Part shown: in pieces, positions 21,350 through 33,300 of the stretch
How the letters are laid out: the number at the start of each line of letters is the position of its first letter
Position numbering within the stretch: position 1 is the stretch's first letter
Assembly (NCBI GenBank): GCA_047967505.1
Contig: CM106541.1
DNA length: 64,000 nt
Origin: Dipteris shenzhenensis
Lineage: Eukaryota > Polypodiophyta > Polypodiopsida > Gleicheniales
Direction: 5' to 3' (one strand)
Position numbers and translations under genes: made by a program
The notes under the pieces: model-generated
Seen by the model: the letters and a program-made list of their open reading frames with translations, nothing else
Databases searched by the model: none
What the model was told of the DNA's origin: nothing

Positions 21350-22350
21350 GGTCTAACTTCCCAAATGAAAAAAGATACTGCAGAATAGAGGCACATTTGT
21401 GTTGAATCCATAAATGATATATGTGCAGAGGGGCAGCTATATGTAGACTATGAGTTTTGATAAAGACATTGTATTCATTTATACATTCATTACTAATCAA
21501 AATTATTACTTTTTTACCAATTGTAGTTTGGTGTCTAATTGTTGTCACTACATGGTGTCTAATTGGATAATATGTGAACATAATCAAGGCAATTTTATGG
21601 TTACTTTCTTACTAATTGTATAATTTTGAGCTTAATTGTTGTATACGAAGTTTGATTGAATAACATGTGAACATGGTCAAGGCAAGAGTTAACAATTTTC
21701 ATTACCCCTTGGATTATGGAGGATCGGCACTGATTGCAAATTCATGGGCTATGAATCATACCTTGGAAATTTCAAAATGGTCTGTATGAGTAGTGGTAAG
21801 GGTTACGGCGTGATGTTGGATCCCTATGGGAGATTTTGCTTGGCTTTGAAATGCAATTCTTGCCATTGTAAAGGCTATCAAGGTGTTTATGAAATGCAAG
21901 TCTTCCCAATGTAAAGGCTATCAAGGCTTTTATACACACCATAAGGTCCACAAGATGAGTCTCGCTCAATCCAAATCTCTTGGAATGCAAGTCTCGACAA
22001 TGTAAAGGATATGAATTTGTTTGTAAACATCACTAAGGTTCATGAGATGAGTTGCACTCAACCAAAGATAAAAGTATACTTTCCCTTGATTTACCAGCTT
22101 CATATGTCTCCATGAGGAAAGTAGATGTTGCAAAATATTGGTAGATCATATATGTACAGGAGAAAAGCTATTTTGTAAACTACGGGTTTTGATTAGAGAC
22201 ATTATACCTCTTTTATACATTCATTATTTTCTAGCCAATTATGTACTTTGGTGCTTGATTGTTGTGTATGTTGTTTGATTGGTTAATCTGTGAACATGAT
22301 CAAGACAATGTTACATTTCCATAGCCCCTTGGGAAGAATGGGCTTCAATG
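21350..22350. repeat. Diverged direct repeats
   Basis: 21350-21720 and 22075-22350 share a common order: ATATATGTGCAG, AGCTAT, TTTTGAT, GACATT, TTTATACATTCATTA, TTGTTGT, TGTGAACATRRTCAAG and CCCCTTGG. Between them, 21840-22030 holds two or three copies of a 45-bp unit (GAAATGCAAGTCT, AATGTAAAGGCTATCAAGG). A single palindromic-repeat copy sits at 22331-22370. No gene is seen. Confidence 0.65.
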
Positions 22351-22370
22351 GCTCTAGCACCATTCTCCCT

Positions 22371-24299
22371 AATGCATGGGATTGTTTATGTTCTCCCCAA
22401 GGGTACTATAAAGTTCAAGAATGATGTTTGGTTTTAGAGTTTTTATTTCTGCATCAACAAATTTTTGAATTCATGGAAAACTTATTTCTATGTCTTTGCT
22501 GTGAGCAATTCATTTAACACACACATTTTTTTTCGATGTAATGAAGCCTATTCAATTTAGATTTGGAATTTCTCGCTACCACAAGACTTTTTGCTAAAGC
22601 ACAAGACTTTATGCCAAGTACAAATCTTGCATTCACCCTCGTAATCATTTTGAACGTATGTCACCTAGGCAAACATTTTGCACAATTTGTGAATAATAAT
22701 GTAGATTATGCATTGATATTCTATTTATGGATTGAGAACGTACATAATATTTCATACATTTAGGATGAACTCCCCAATCATTTGGCCGAGCATGTAGAAG
22801 AATGAGGGCAAGAACTTATGAGGTGATAGCTATTGGAATCTGAAGACAAACTGATATGAGAGTATGCATAATTCATCAGCATTTGTGTGAACTAGAAGAC
22901 CATATCGTAAAGTACAAGAGAGTGATCAAAGCAATTCAGTTCAATTAAAAGAGAAATAGGCTGAAAAAGAGGTAAAAATGCTCTGTCCAACTCTTTCTTC
23001 CTAAGACTCACAAGAAAAATAGAAGTTTCAAATGAATCTTTGCAATAAAAGATAACTTTACATTCACAACGTATGAGGTATAATAGTGAAAATATTTCTC
23101 TGGCATCTCAATGTTATTAATGGGAGACACCCTATGTGGTAACAAATGAGTGAAGAGGCAATTTTGAAAAAGAACGGCTTTGGGCTCATATTTTGGTAGA
23201 TTCAGGATATAACCTTTAATTGTGCTTCAACTTTAAAAGAAAACAATGAATTAGGGCTCGCCCCTCTCTCTCCTTTGCTTTATTGACTGAACCTTTGATA
23301 GCAACTTTGAAATGCACAATGACTAGCAACATTTGAGGTCTATCCCCCATTCCTAGATGTAAGAAAGAACGCAATTTCCCTGTACCATGCAACTCAATGA
23401 GCATGATAGTTAAGACTTTGTGGACAAAGAAGAGACAAAGGTTCCAATTTACAATAAGTACAACACAAACACATAATGTTCATCACATGCAAAGGGATGG
23501 GTAGAATACCTTTAAGAAAAGATGGGATTGTGGACATAGAGATAGTTAAGGAAAACCATGTGAGACCATCATTTACGGTTTGCTTCCTTTCCTTCTCCCT
23601 CTTTGAATCAAAATACATTTACATTTCCTGGCCGTTGTCTCAAACAAAAGTGGCATATGATGACAAAATCATTCACAATTTGATGTCCAACAACTATATT
23701 GAAGCCAACATCTTGAACCCTGAGAGAGTGGTCACATTTAAAAAATTCTAAAAGAGGCAAGGCATATTAAAATGATAAAAGGCACCACAAAATACAAACA
23801 TCTTTGTTCTTTGAATAAGAAACGTTGTGCTAGTTGAGACTAATTGTTCTTGTTTTAAACATATTAAGTGATAAAAGGCACAACAACAGATTAAAAATGC
23901 AAACATATTTTGTTCTTAGAATACGAAGTGTTGTGCTAGTTGAGAATAATTGTTCTTATTCGAGCATGAAAGGTTCTGATCTTTAATTCTGCAATGTTAC
24001 CCTAACGAATCTCCCAAGAGTGAGCATGATGCCTCTAGAGATATTATTATATCCTAACATGGGCTGTTCAAATGGCAAGCAGATGAAGTGTCAAAGCAAG
24101 AGATTCATGTACACGCATATGCAAATGTATGTATGCACACGATGATGACTGTTATGCGATAAATAAGCTAAAAACTGTTACTGTAGGCGTACTTAAGCAT
24201 CTTCAAGGGAAAGCCTCTTCTAGCCTTGCATTGACATCGTAATCCTATATTTAAAATTGCATGTTGTACCAAGTCTGCAAAGTGAACAGAGATTAACAG
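22371..24299. other. Unassigned stretch
   Basis: Nothing recognised. 23760-23960 contains two diverged copies of a unit with AAAGGCACMACA and GTTGTGCTAGTTGAGA about 115 bp apart. Open frames are short and unsupported. Confidence 0.5.
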
Positions 24300-24418
24300 T
24301 TTAACCACCGTGATGAGTTAGAAGGAACTCCAGGTATATATCGGCAATTTAATCATTGTGATGAGATAGTAGAAACTCAACGATGTATCGGCAATTTAAC
24401 CATTGTGATGAGTTAGCG
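24300..24418. repeat. 47-bp tandem repeat, about 2.5 copies
   Basis: Units begin TTTAAYCAYYGTGATGAGWTAG and end ATCGGCAA. A more diverged copy lies near 24557-24590. Confidence 0.8.
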
Positions 24419-25276
24419 TTTTTGCTATTACAAATGCCCACGCACCTGCACAAGCTCTAGAATACTGAGCATCTTCACATGGTTGTCTTCTTATCGTCAA
24501 TCAGCATAATATTTTATTCAGCAAAACATGTCTGAAAGAAGCGCAAGCATATATCAGATATTTAACCATGGTCATGAGTAAACACAACTGTTCTAGAGAC
24601 GCTGAATATTCAGGTAGTCTCTTCTCAGCATGAATAGAGCCATTAACATACTTCTCATGGATATAGGATTATAACATAAGCCAGTCACACATCTAGCTGC
24701 ATGGGTCTCTTCTGTAACTCAGAAATAAATCAGAGTTTTGCAACTACACTCCAAAAAGTTAATTGATTTATGTCTGAAGCGTAAATAGGAATTGCAATAG
24801 AACAGCTCCATTTTATCCCATATATCACACTTGCAAGTTGCCATCTTAGAGATCTGTGCTCTATATACAAATTATACACATAAGCAGTAGTCTTATGTAC
24901 CTGCCCTTAGCCTCGTGCAACCCATTTCGACATATTGCCTTCCATTTCTTTCTAAAGAGATTAGAAACGACATGTTGTGGTGCTAATCCTATCATTGCAT
25001 ATGGACATGGAAATATGAAATTTGTGCAGGCGTTGTAAATAGAAGTCATCTGATAGATCACCATTTGTGCACTCTCAATCGTTCAGCACATACTGATTGA
25101 AAGGCACAATTGCATCATGAACACAGCACATCGCTTCCAACACACAAGCATAGGAGTCGAGTAGTTGTCTGTACAAAGTTCCTGTCCACGTTTGAATAGA
25201 CTGGCTGCTCCTGCTTCTACCACAACTGTTGTATTATAGATCATGTGCAATCACTTATTGAAGAGAGAACGTAGCC
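24419..25276. other. Unassigned stretch
   Basis: No recognised coding or repeat feature. If the exon at 25277-25680 is real, this would be its 3' flank on the minus strand. Confidence 0.4.
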
Positions 25277-25680
25277 TCACTGTTGAATGTAAGATCGTTG
25301 CCACCATCTGTTAAAATGCATCCATTGTGTGCTCTTGCTAAGGGGTATATCCTCTGTTTTGGTCAATACAGGTGCTGCAAGCTCATTTGCATCAACCCAT
25401 TCAAAATCCATCTCTTCCTCTTCCTCATGATTTTCGTGCTCAAAAGGAACTACAGAAGCTGACAATTGTGCATGTGACAATCCTGGCGAGACTTTGGGTG
25501 CCAAAGGTTGCAGTTCATGTGCAGGTTGTAGCAGTGGCATCTGGCAACCTGGAGGCATCTGGGCAGGTTGTCGTGGTTGTGGCTGATGAAAGTGAGGTTC
25601 CTGTACCCAATAGACAAATTTGGAAACTGGTGGATACGGTTGTGAGGCACTCTGTCGACAAAATTCAAAATACCAGATCA
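25277..25680 (-). CDS. Possible last exon of an unknown host gene
   Basis: An open minus-strand frame runs from a possible splice acceptor (TTGTCGACAG before AGTGCCTCACAACC, near 25650) to a TGA at 25277. The peptide has a proline/glutamine/histidine-rich first half (QPRQPAQMPPGCQMPLLQPA) and an acidic second half (EHENHEEEEEMDFEWVDANE). That biased composition resembles regulatory or scaffold-protein tails and is unlike the retroelement proteins in the window. No domain is recognised. The last 18 or so codons also read plausibly in another frame, so a frameshift or splice site near 25340 is possible. No upstream exon was located. A chance open frame remains possible. Confidence 0.3.
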
Positions 25681-25689
25681 GAATAGCCC

Positions 25690-26827
25690 CAACAACTTTA
25701 CAGAGTATAATTTACAGAGTGTACTATTGACTAGTGCCTGAAGAAGGAAAAGAGCCTCACAACGTTTCAAAACATAGATTAAAAACAGCAATGTGAATAA
25801 AATGCATAAGAACGCCAATCATTATTGTTATCAAAAAGAACTTGAAGCATAGCTCATTGGTATCACAGAACAGAATCTGAAGTAAAACCGAAATCGTTAT
25901 GACAGAGATGGCCAACAGAGAGGCACTAAAAGTTTCAACCCATGTATTTATCTCCAAGAAGCACACGTTTGTCACAACATTTACTTCTCCAGGTAAAGCA
26001 GGAAAGCATTGCAAAACACTACTGGCAAAAAAATTCCGGGGGCAGTAAGTGCCACCCATGATATTCACACCTTAGTATCCATGCCAATAGAAGAGAAATT
26101 TACCTAAAAGTAACAAACATATAGCACTTTGTAGTTAGTAATCTCTTCTTGAAAGCAATTTCACTTTGCAGACCCATGAGGTAGTTGAGATAGAAACATA
26201 GATGTATGTGAATCATACATAGGAAGCATTTTTCCTCCCATATGAACATGGGAAAGATGCCCTCCAGACCCCCTCCATGGGCTGTCTTCTTTATGCAACA
26301 CACAGTTGAGGATCCTCTATCTGAGTTCCTCCCCTACCACTGATTTTCCTGTTTCCACCAACACAAACTGCCGACACCGACAAATGTTTAAGAAAAGCCA
26401 AAAAAGCACCCATTTTGAGGAAAGCCGTCTCCAATTCACTGCATTCATGGCTAAGTAAATGCCACCTCACAAAGTACAGAGGAAGGGAGCACTACTCCTC
26501 TCACTATCCACATCCCCTCTTCTGCTCCTTAGCTGCTCAACGACTGCACCTACTTGCTCCTAAATCTCTACTCTTGTACGCCAGCAGGGTCAGTTGTCTA
26601 GGACCAGCGTTCCTTTCCTGTTAGAGGCAATCATTACAGCCTTCCACTTCTTTCGGGATCATGGATGGCGCATGGGGGTTACTTCAGCTAGAAACTCTGT
26701 CACAGCATCTCCATGCAGCAGACATAACATTGGCCCCTCCAGAGGTTTGTGTTATCGGTCAGCAAAGGAGCTGCTGGGTAAATTAATCCAAATCCAAGCA
26801 GTCTTATGCAGAATCCTCACGCATAAG
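25690..26827. other. Unassigned stretch
   Basis: A minus-strand 103-codon frame (25757-26068) encodes a hydrophobic stretch but has no supporting motif. Nothing else is recognised. Confidence 0.35.
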
Positions 26828-26931
26828 AATCCTCACGGAGACTTTTAATTATGGGGGGCCACCTACTTTGGGAGATGTGGAATCCTTACTGAGACTTTAA
26901 TTATGGGAGGGCCACCTACTTTGGGAGGTGC
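26828..26931. repeat. 52-bp tandem duplication
   Basis: Two units (26828-26879 and 26880-26931) share GAATCCTYACKGAGACTTT and CCACCTACTTTGGGAG. Confidence 0.9.
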
Positions 26932-27550
26932 AGAGTGATCTAGAAGTGTGGTTTTCGCGTGGGGCCTCCCATGCCAAAGCCAGTGTCATTTTCACTATAC
27001 AACCCACATAGGCCATCGCCTTCAGTTACCCTACTCCTTCGTGGCCTTCTCGCGAGACACACACTAGATCAGCAAGTCCCAGTCAATCTCCTCTCCAGAT
27101 TTTGGCCAACAAAAGTTTAGTCACCAATCTCCTAGAGCTTTTGTCTAGTAGCACATGGAAGACTCTGCATTGACCCCTAGCTAAGTACATGGGAGAGATA
27201 GCATGCCTTGATATCTTATATGAGTCTTTTCAGCACTGTCTCTAGAGATTCAAGCAGTTCAATGCATCTGAATCTTGCATCACATTTTCAAGACACCTCA
27301 AGTGATCGCTTTGGGCATGACCACACCGCTCACCCAGGGCGACCAGGCTTTCCAATTTGAGGCCGATAGTGGCTCCCTAGCCTATGTAGTCAAGGAGGGC
27401 CGGTAAAACAGCATAGGTCACTTGCGCCAAAGCCCACACTGAAACACGACCTAAAGGTTTGTCTCTTCTAACCTAGGGATTCTAGGACCGTCTCTGTGTC
27501 CAAGTACATCTGCAAAAACACCATACATCAGTAAGACTGTCTCCCATACC
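26932..27550. other. Unassigned stretch
   Basis: No gene or repeat recognised. Confidence 0.4.
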
Positions 27551-27935
27551 ACACAGCTCCATCGAAACCTACTCCAACTTAGCTGGGCATTCTTGAGAGG
27601 CCCTACTCCAAGAATGACCCACATGAGATTGGAAATCATAAGTTGAGTGTTCTCTTTTGGGGAGGGGGAGCAATTTTGTGGGGGAGGGGGGGTTGTCAGT
27701 CCTCCCATTGCCATCTCAATTTTCCCCTCCCTATGGACATTACACATATGACACAGCCCCATCGAAACCTACTCCAACTTACTGGGCATTCTTGAGAGGC
27801 CCTACTCCAAGAATGACCCCAATGAGATTGGAAATCATAAATTGAGTGTTCTTCTTCTTCTTTGGGGGAGAGGGGGGGCGATCAGTCCTCCCATTGGCAT
27901 CTTATTTTTCCCTCTCTATGGGCATTACACACCAA
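27551..27935. repeat. 200-bp tandem duplication
   Basis: Two copies with a 200-bp offset (27551-27750 and 27751-27935) share ACACAGCYCCATCGAAACC, CTTGAGAGGCCCTACTCCAA and GGGCATTACACA. Each contains a G-rich run (GGGGGAGGGGG-like). Confidence 0.9.
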
Positions 27936-27991
27936 AGGACAGGTCATGGAAGGATAGGCCATGAAGATCATGCCCCAATGTTTTGAGGACC

Positions 27992-28968
27992 TGTCAGGAT
28001 TTATAGCAATCTCAAACTAAGATTCTTATCAACTCTTCAAACAAGCAATATTCCAGATTGAAACTTCACACAAAGCCTAGTCTTTAGCTCAAGAAAATTC
28101 AGCCAAAACAATTTTGCAAAAGCTGTAGATTTGGAGAACCAATCCTCACTCTCTCATACTCATACTAGCATTATTTGTCTCAGATTCAACAGTAAAATCA
28201 ACTGCTCATACTCCATCTCATTCAGTTCATTCTGCTCGCTGTTAGAACACTCAGACACAGTGATTTTAGAGGTTCAACACTCAGCAAACAAGTTCAGATA
28301 GTAGCTCACACACTCAACATGAGCTCATAACTTAGAAACAGTAGGAGTAGTAGCCTCAAAAACAGTAAGAGCAGTAGATACTATACGATATTCACAGCTT
28401 CTATTCACACTTGCAATAGCTTTACAATTAGCTGAGCTTCAGCTCAAGAGCTCTCTTCGATATGCACACCACCGAATGAAGTGAGAAGGAACTGGAAAGT
28501 GAGAGAAGAGAATGGCCGTGGAGAAGGTGACGACTGCTACTTTCCAACATGTTAATATTAATTCACCCCTGAGCCCTAAGGTAATTTCTCCAAGGCCCAC
28601 TATGGTCACTTTTTCCTATCTCAAGAAATTCCATATTTACAAGCCTCCTAGCTTCACTTTACAACTATACACTCACGTTTTAATAATGGGCTTATCCTCC
28701 TGCCTTATCAACTCTACCTTGTCTTCCCTCTTCAATACCGACTAAGTAAGAGATGCTAACCTTAAGCCTTATAATGGCAGGACTAGGGATGGTGAGGGTC
28801 CCCCACTGGTGAAGCTGGTTCATTACAGTGTACTGTTGGGTCTTTTGGAAAGAGTTCATGTTCATTTTCTGCTGCATACAGGTGCATTTTCTGTTGTGTG
28901 TTTTGGAAAGAGTTCATGGTCATTTTCTGCTGCATACAGGTGCCACAGCAAGCTCTTGACCTCTGACA
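27992..28968 (+). repeat. LTR of a third retroelement family
   Basis: A 977-bp segment begins TGTCAGGATTT and ends CTCTGACA, giving a perfect 6-bp terminal inverted repeat (TGTCAG/CTGACA). A TGGTATCAGAGCC primer-binding site follows immediately. These are LTR hallmarks. Near the end it holds a 58-bp internal tandem duplication (28842-28885 and 28900-28943, TTTTGGAAAGAGTTCATG). No matching second LTR was found in the window. Confidence 0.75.
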
Positions 28969-28983
28969 TGGTATCAGAGCCTC
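28969..28983 (+). promoter_or_regulatory. Primer-binding site, initiator tRNA-Met type
   Basis: TGGTATCAGAGCCTC abuts the LTR ending at 28968, in the plus orientation. Confidence 0.85.
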
Positions 28984-30190
28984 GTTTTTTACTTTTGTGA
29001 TACACTCCAACCCTGAAGAAAGAATCCCCTGGCGAGAAAGAGGCAACTTGTTTTTCAGCAACATACCTTTGTTACAATTTCTGACAGTGTTCACTCCCGC
29101 TCCTGGAAGCCAAATGGGCTAATTTGACTCTAGTTAAGGTGTTGAAAGGGAAAGAAAATGTGGTAGCTGAGTACCTATGGTGAACAAGTTAAGTTCTAGA
29201 CTCCATGTCATAAAGATTCCTATAAGTCCTTAATGAGAATGATATCCTCTAGTTGGATGTTTGGAAGGTAGTAGTTAAAGGAGCTTGGGAGTGAAACGGC
29301 TCAAGTTTATGTGACATCCATATTCACTTGATGTTAGAGTAAGTAGTATAGCACCTAAGGTTAGTGACCGTGGTCGGGTTTTTCGAATAGTATTACCAAA
29401 AGTTCGTGTGCCAAAACTTGGTGCAAATAGGGGACTCCACTGAAAAAATATACCCTTTCAATATGGTTATTTACCAATAGACCTGTAGAGTATGTGTCCC
29501 CAATGATTAGGTATCAAGGCATCATGATTGTCCACGCATGGAACATCCTAATATCTTACAGACTTGTACTCTTTTGAAGAGGCAAATCTGCTAGCCGAGT
29601 ATGGGTAATGGCATTCAAGATGATGTTTTTTGTTTGTTTTACTGCCCAATACATAAAGCAAAGTGCCTTAAGATAGGCGCCTTACTACATGCCCTTTAAA
29701 ATGTCATCTAACCAAAGAAAAAGTCATCTAATATCGTTCTCCAAGACTCAAGGGGGCACAACTCTATGATCAAGACTTGTCTTTAAAACGTTTAATGCAT
29801 AGTTAATACTGAGAGCATATGTGAACAAGCGATAGGATAATTGGGAAGGGAACTTCCACACTTAGGGTTGCCCAAACATTCAAGAAATGAACTTCATCCA
29901 AGGGCTTTAGTAGCTGTAGCACGAGTAGAAAAAGTTACAGGCTGCAAAAGACTTTCATGATGACATCAATCGAATGATTGGGCATTCCAAAGAAAGTACA
30001 ATAGACGTAAAGTTATGGAGATGCTCATAGAAGAATGTTAAGGTATCTGAGTCTTTATAGATTCATTATCCTCCAGGCCCCATGATGTAAGGAAAGATGT
30101 ACTGGAGTTAAATGCTCCAATCTCTGCTAACCCTTCACTATAGTTTATTTGCTCACCTTAAGTCCCTCAAATGAGGAGAAGCCATGAGCA
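28984..30190 (+). other. Leader and unassigned stretch after the LTR
   Basis: This should be the leader and gag region of the LTR element, but no Gag, zinc knuckle, RT or integrase block is recognisable. The element is therefore truncated, severely decayed or non-coding. Confidence 0.4.
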
Positions 30191-30960
30191 TGTAGGGTAG
30201 GTAAAGATGAGATGCATAAGCATCTATATGCAAGCATCCATAATCTTGATGAAATGGGCTGCATGTTCAGGACGGCATATGGCTGTCCAGCTCATCTCCA
30301 TGCGATGCAAAGGTAGCACACAGCCATCCGACATGAAGGCTTGGCATCTTGCCCACACAGTACCCCAAGATGCTTACATGGCCCACGGGACACGTGGCAT
30401 CTGTATGGATAGTACATTGCTGATGTGACAGCTGTACGGACTGCTGCTGGCATGGCAAGCAGCCAGTATAGAGTTGATGTGCCAACACACATGGCAGCAG
30501 AACCTGATGTGGCATGTCGGCTGGCTGATGTGGAACTTGGCTGCCAGACAGCTGGCTGGTTGGCTACAGAGTCAGCTGGCTGGTCAATTGGGCTACTTGT
30601 GCCCTGCCCATCTAGTGGTCTATATAAGTGGGAGTTCCACTCCAACTCTCGTTCATCTCATTCTCTTCCATCTCCATCCCTTGAAGAGAGCAAGAGTGTC
30701 CAAGGCATAGTGCATCCTTGCAGTCTCAGGACTTATGCAAGGATGGCTACTGGCATCCAATAGAGGAAACCGTGGTTCCAGGAATTGTACTTGTGGCAGA
30801 GATTCATTTTCAGCCTGACTGGGCTGTGTTTATACGAATCTACTTTCTCTTTCTCTTGCATGAATTATTATTGATGAAAGATTGCTTCCACATTGAGCAA
30901 CATGCATGTCACAAGATGGACGTGCCTAGAGTAACTATAAAAAGGCCTGGTTAAGTCCAA
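30190..30960 (+). other. LTR-like promoter region, unconfirmed
   Basis: A clear TATA box (CTATATAAGTGG, 30620-30631) follows 170 bp built of short words such as GCTGGCTG, GATGTGGCA and TGGCTGCC. It is followed by a CT-rich leader. This layout resembles a retroelement U3/R, but no termini, second copy or primer site were found. The plus and minus open frames over it reflect its repetitive make-up. Confidence 0.35.
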
Positions 30961-32717
30961 AGGGAGATACACTCCACAACGGTATTCTGTTTAAGGATGT
31001 AAAAGAGCTTTTACATGGGAGGGACAAATACATACCTGTAATAGTGATGGTGACCTCTCTTAAGCCTGATTGGATGAGAGACTTAGATGGTTTTACTCTT
31101 ACCATGGGGTGACTTCAAAGATAAACCTAAAGGTGCCAAAATAGTACCTTAGTTTTGAGGAAACCCAAGGTCAAACACATTTAGTAATGCGGTACTCTGG
31201 CCCACTAAACATGTCCTAAGTGGTGGTCCACCTTAGAAGTAGAGCCTCCCAAAAGGTGTGAGAAGGAGAACAGCATTACCGCTTGGTGGTGGATGCATTG
31301 ATTAGGTTGTTCTTTGGCGTTCTCTGGAAGAGAGCTACTGGATTAGCATAGCATCAAGGGTAGTGGTGCGACAACTCAGCAAAGAAGTCCCATGAAGTCA
31401 TCATTGGTGCTTTGTACTCCATTCCTTGTATTTTCAAGTCAATTGATAGTGTAAATCAAGAATGCTTCTCATCTAATTGTACCATTGTAGATCATTAGTG
31501 GCAAGCAAGATGAGTTAAGATACTTTTTTATGGGAGTTGAAATAGTTTACCATTTCTTAATGTAAGTGCTGCTAACCGTTATAACCTATGGAAGATAACA
31601 TGGCCGAAACTAAGAAATTTCAAGATGGATTCAGAAGACGAGAAAACAAATCACCCTAGGTCAGGTTAGACTTGGACAACAGATTTAAAACCAATTAAGT
31701 CTTTGTTGGATGGGATCGGATGACATTCATAGGGCATAATAAGGCATCAACCAAAAAGTGTTCGAACATATAACTGCTGACTCTAGTTACATGCCTACGA
31801 TGCTATGACTTCAAGAAGGAAAAGTTCTGTTTATAGAAAGACTGTTACATAAAATTCAAGAAGGTACGGGTTTGTTCACTGATGTACCTAGTTCTCAATT
31901 ACATTAAAATAAGAACACATTTTAAATTCATAAAAAAAGTGGTGCATATCTGACGGGAAGTAACCAAAGCAAATCTGGTTCTCCCTTTTCCTATAAAGTT
32001 CATTCCGTAGTTCAAAAGAGTTAGGCATATAGCAAATATGCTCAGGAATTATTAATTATTACACCACCAAGAACCCATAGACTCAGTCAAATGCACTTCC
32101 TCCTGTAGACTATTTTGGGACACCATCATAAGTTTAGAGCTCTTCACAACACATATAAATCCACATTTTGATGTAAATGGCAACTTATAACGAGTGCATA
32201 AAAGAAAGCTACTAAGATAATCAAAGCCTGTCAGGTAAATTTGCGACTTGATTCATCATGCCCTTTGTTGGCAAAACATTATGAGCTATCTTTCCATCAA
32301 ATGCTTTCTCTGTGACAATACTCAAATATATCACAGCATCAGCCAGTTTCATAACTCCCACAGGTGAATGCAGTTCAATTCATAGACTCGGCTCTTTTCC
32401 TGTGCTCTGATGTCATTTGCAGGGGTTCAGAGGCAAGCTAGCAGTGTGTGAACTTTGCAAAGCACAATACCAAATTCCCAAGTCCTTAATATTTCTGAAG
32501 CAGTTTAAGGAGATGACATCCGGCAGGAGTGCACACCAATGTCATTCATCGCGTTTTGCCTATTTCATCCATGATGCATACAGTAGTTAGCACATCGACT
32601 TGGCATTGACCTCTATGAATTTTCACATTGGCACGTGTATAGAAGAAGATATTAGCACAAATGATATACATACAGGAACATTTTAACCAAAATAATCTCG
32701 CAAACATTTCATCCAGT

Positions 32718-32720
<3 letters not shown>
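30961..32720. other. Unassigned stretch
   Basis: No gene or repeat recognised. Confidence 0.4.

Positions 32721-32770
<50 letters not shown>
32721..32770 (+). repeat. (CT)25 microsatellite
   Basis: An uninterrupted 50-bp CT run. It produces the apparent LSLSLS and RERERE open frames on the two strands, which are not genes. Confidence 0.97.
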
Positions 32771-32774
<4 letters not shown>

Positions 32775-33017
32775 GCGCATGTGTCCAAACCACTCAACCA
32801 CTTTTGCACCCCCACGCCCCCAAAAAAAAAAATCAACCACTTACATAACTCCAAGACCAAAAAATATCATGTTTTTCTTTATTTTGAAAGCTTCACACCC
32901 AAACCTCAATTATTTCAAAAACAACAAGGTGCCAAAAACCTACTATATTCCATGTTAGGGGTTAATATAAAGTAACTAAAAGAAAAGATCAAAGCAATGC
33001 TCCCTTGACTACTGAAA

Positions 33018-33300
33018 GGGGAACAAAAGGGAATGAAACAGGAGGAGAAGAGAGAAGAGAAGAAAGAAAGAAAGAGTTCAAAAGACCAAAGGGTCAATGA
33101 GACTGAAAGAACCTCATACGGCGAGCTGAAGAGGTGGAGCCTCTAAATACGCATCAACACCCATGACGAATACAAAAAGAGCCATAGTCATAACGATAGG
33201 GATACATAAAGAGAAATCCATGGACTCGCGGAGAAGATGGGGGCTGGCAACACTGTGATGGTCATCTGGAAATGGCAGAAAGGTACTAGAGGAGTGAAAT
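33018..33300 (-). repeat. Unclassified dispersed repeat R, copy 1
   Basis: Shares a common order with 43101-43283 and 46469-46580: GAAAGAAAGAAAG, GAGACT, GTGGAGCCTCTAA, GCATCAACAYCCATRA, CATAACGATA, GATACATA, GGAGA and TGATSRTCATCTGG. On the minus strand a frame ends at the same stop in all copies (ISLYVSLSL here, SSLYVSVSL and SSLYVLVSL in the others), followed by a pyrimidine-rich TTTCTTTC tail. That suggests the 3' end of a coding mobile element, but its class is unknown. Confidence 0.65.

Larger units (their letters stand above)
18448..21411 (-). mobile_element. Degenerate L1-type LINE retrotransposon
   Basis: Reading the minus strand from 21411, landmarks come in LINE order. These are an RT entry block (LIPKEGPKDEFRNWRPLTML), a GRHLLDAI block, motif A, a GCPLVPLLFAIVADPLG block, the FADD catalytic box, the zinc-binding RVT region (19095-19364), the C-terminal WISRNVFQFND region and a short A-tail at 18448-18453. 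The upstream endonuclease and ORF1 are not recognisable, so it is 5'-truncated or too decayed. Several in-frame stops (mostly TAG) and frameshifts are present. No target-site duplication was identified, and the left flank has been rearranged by the 1.5-kb duplication. Confidence 0.85.

Noticed and set aside
32661-32975. Overlapping open frames on both strands with LSLSLS or RERERE runs
   Set aside because: They are translations of the (CT)25 microsatellite, not genes.
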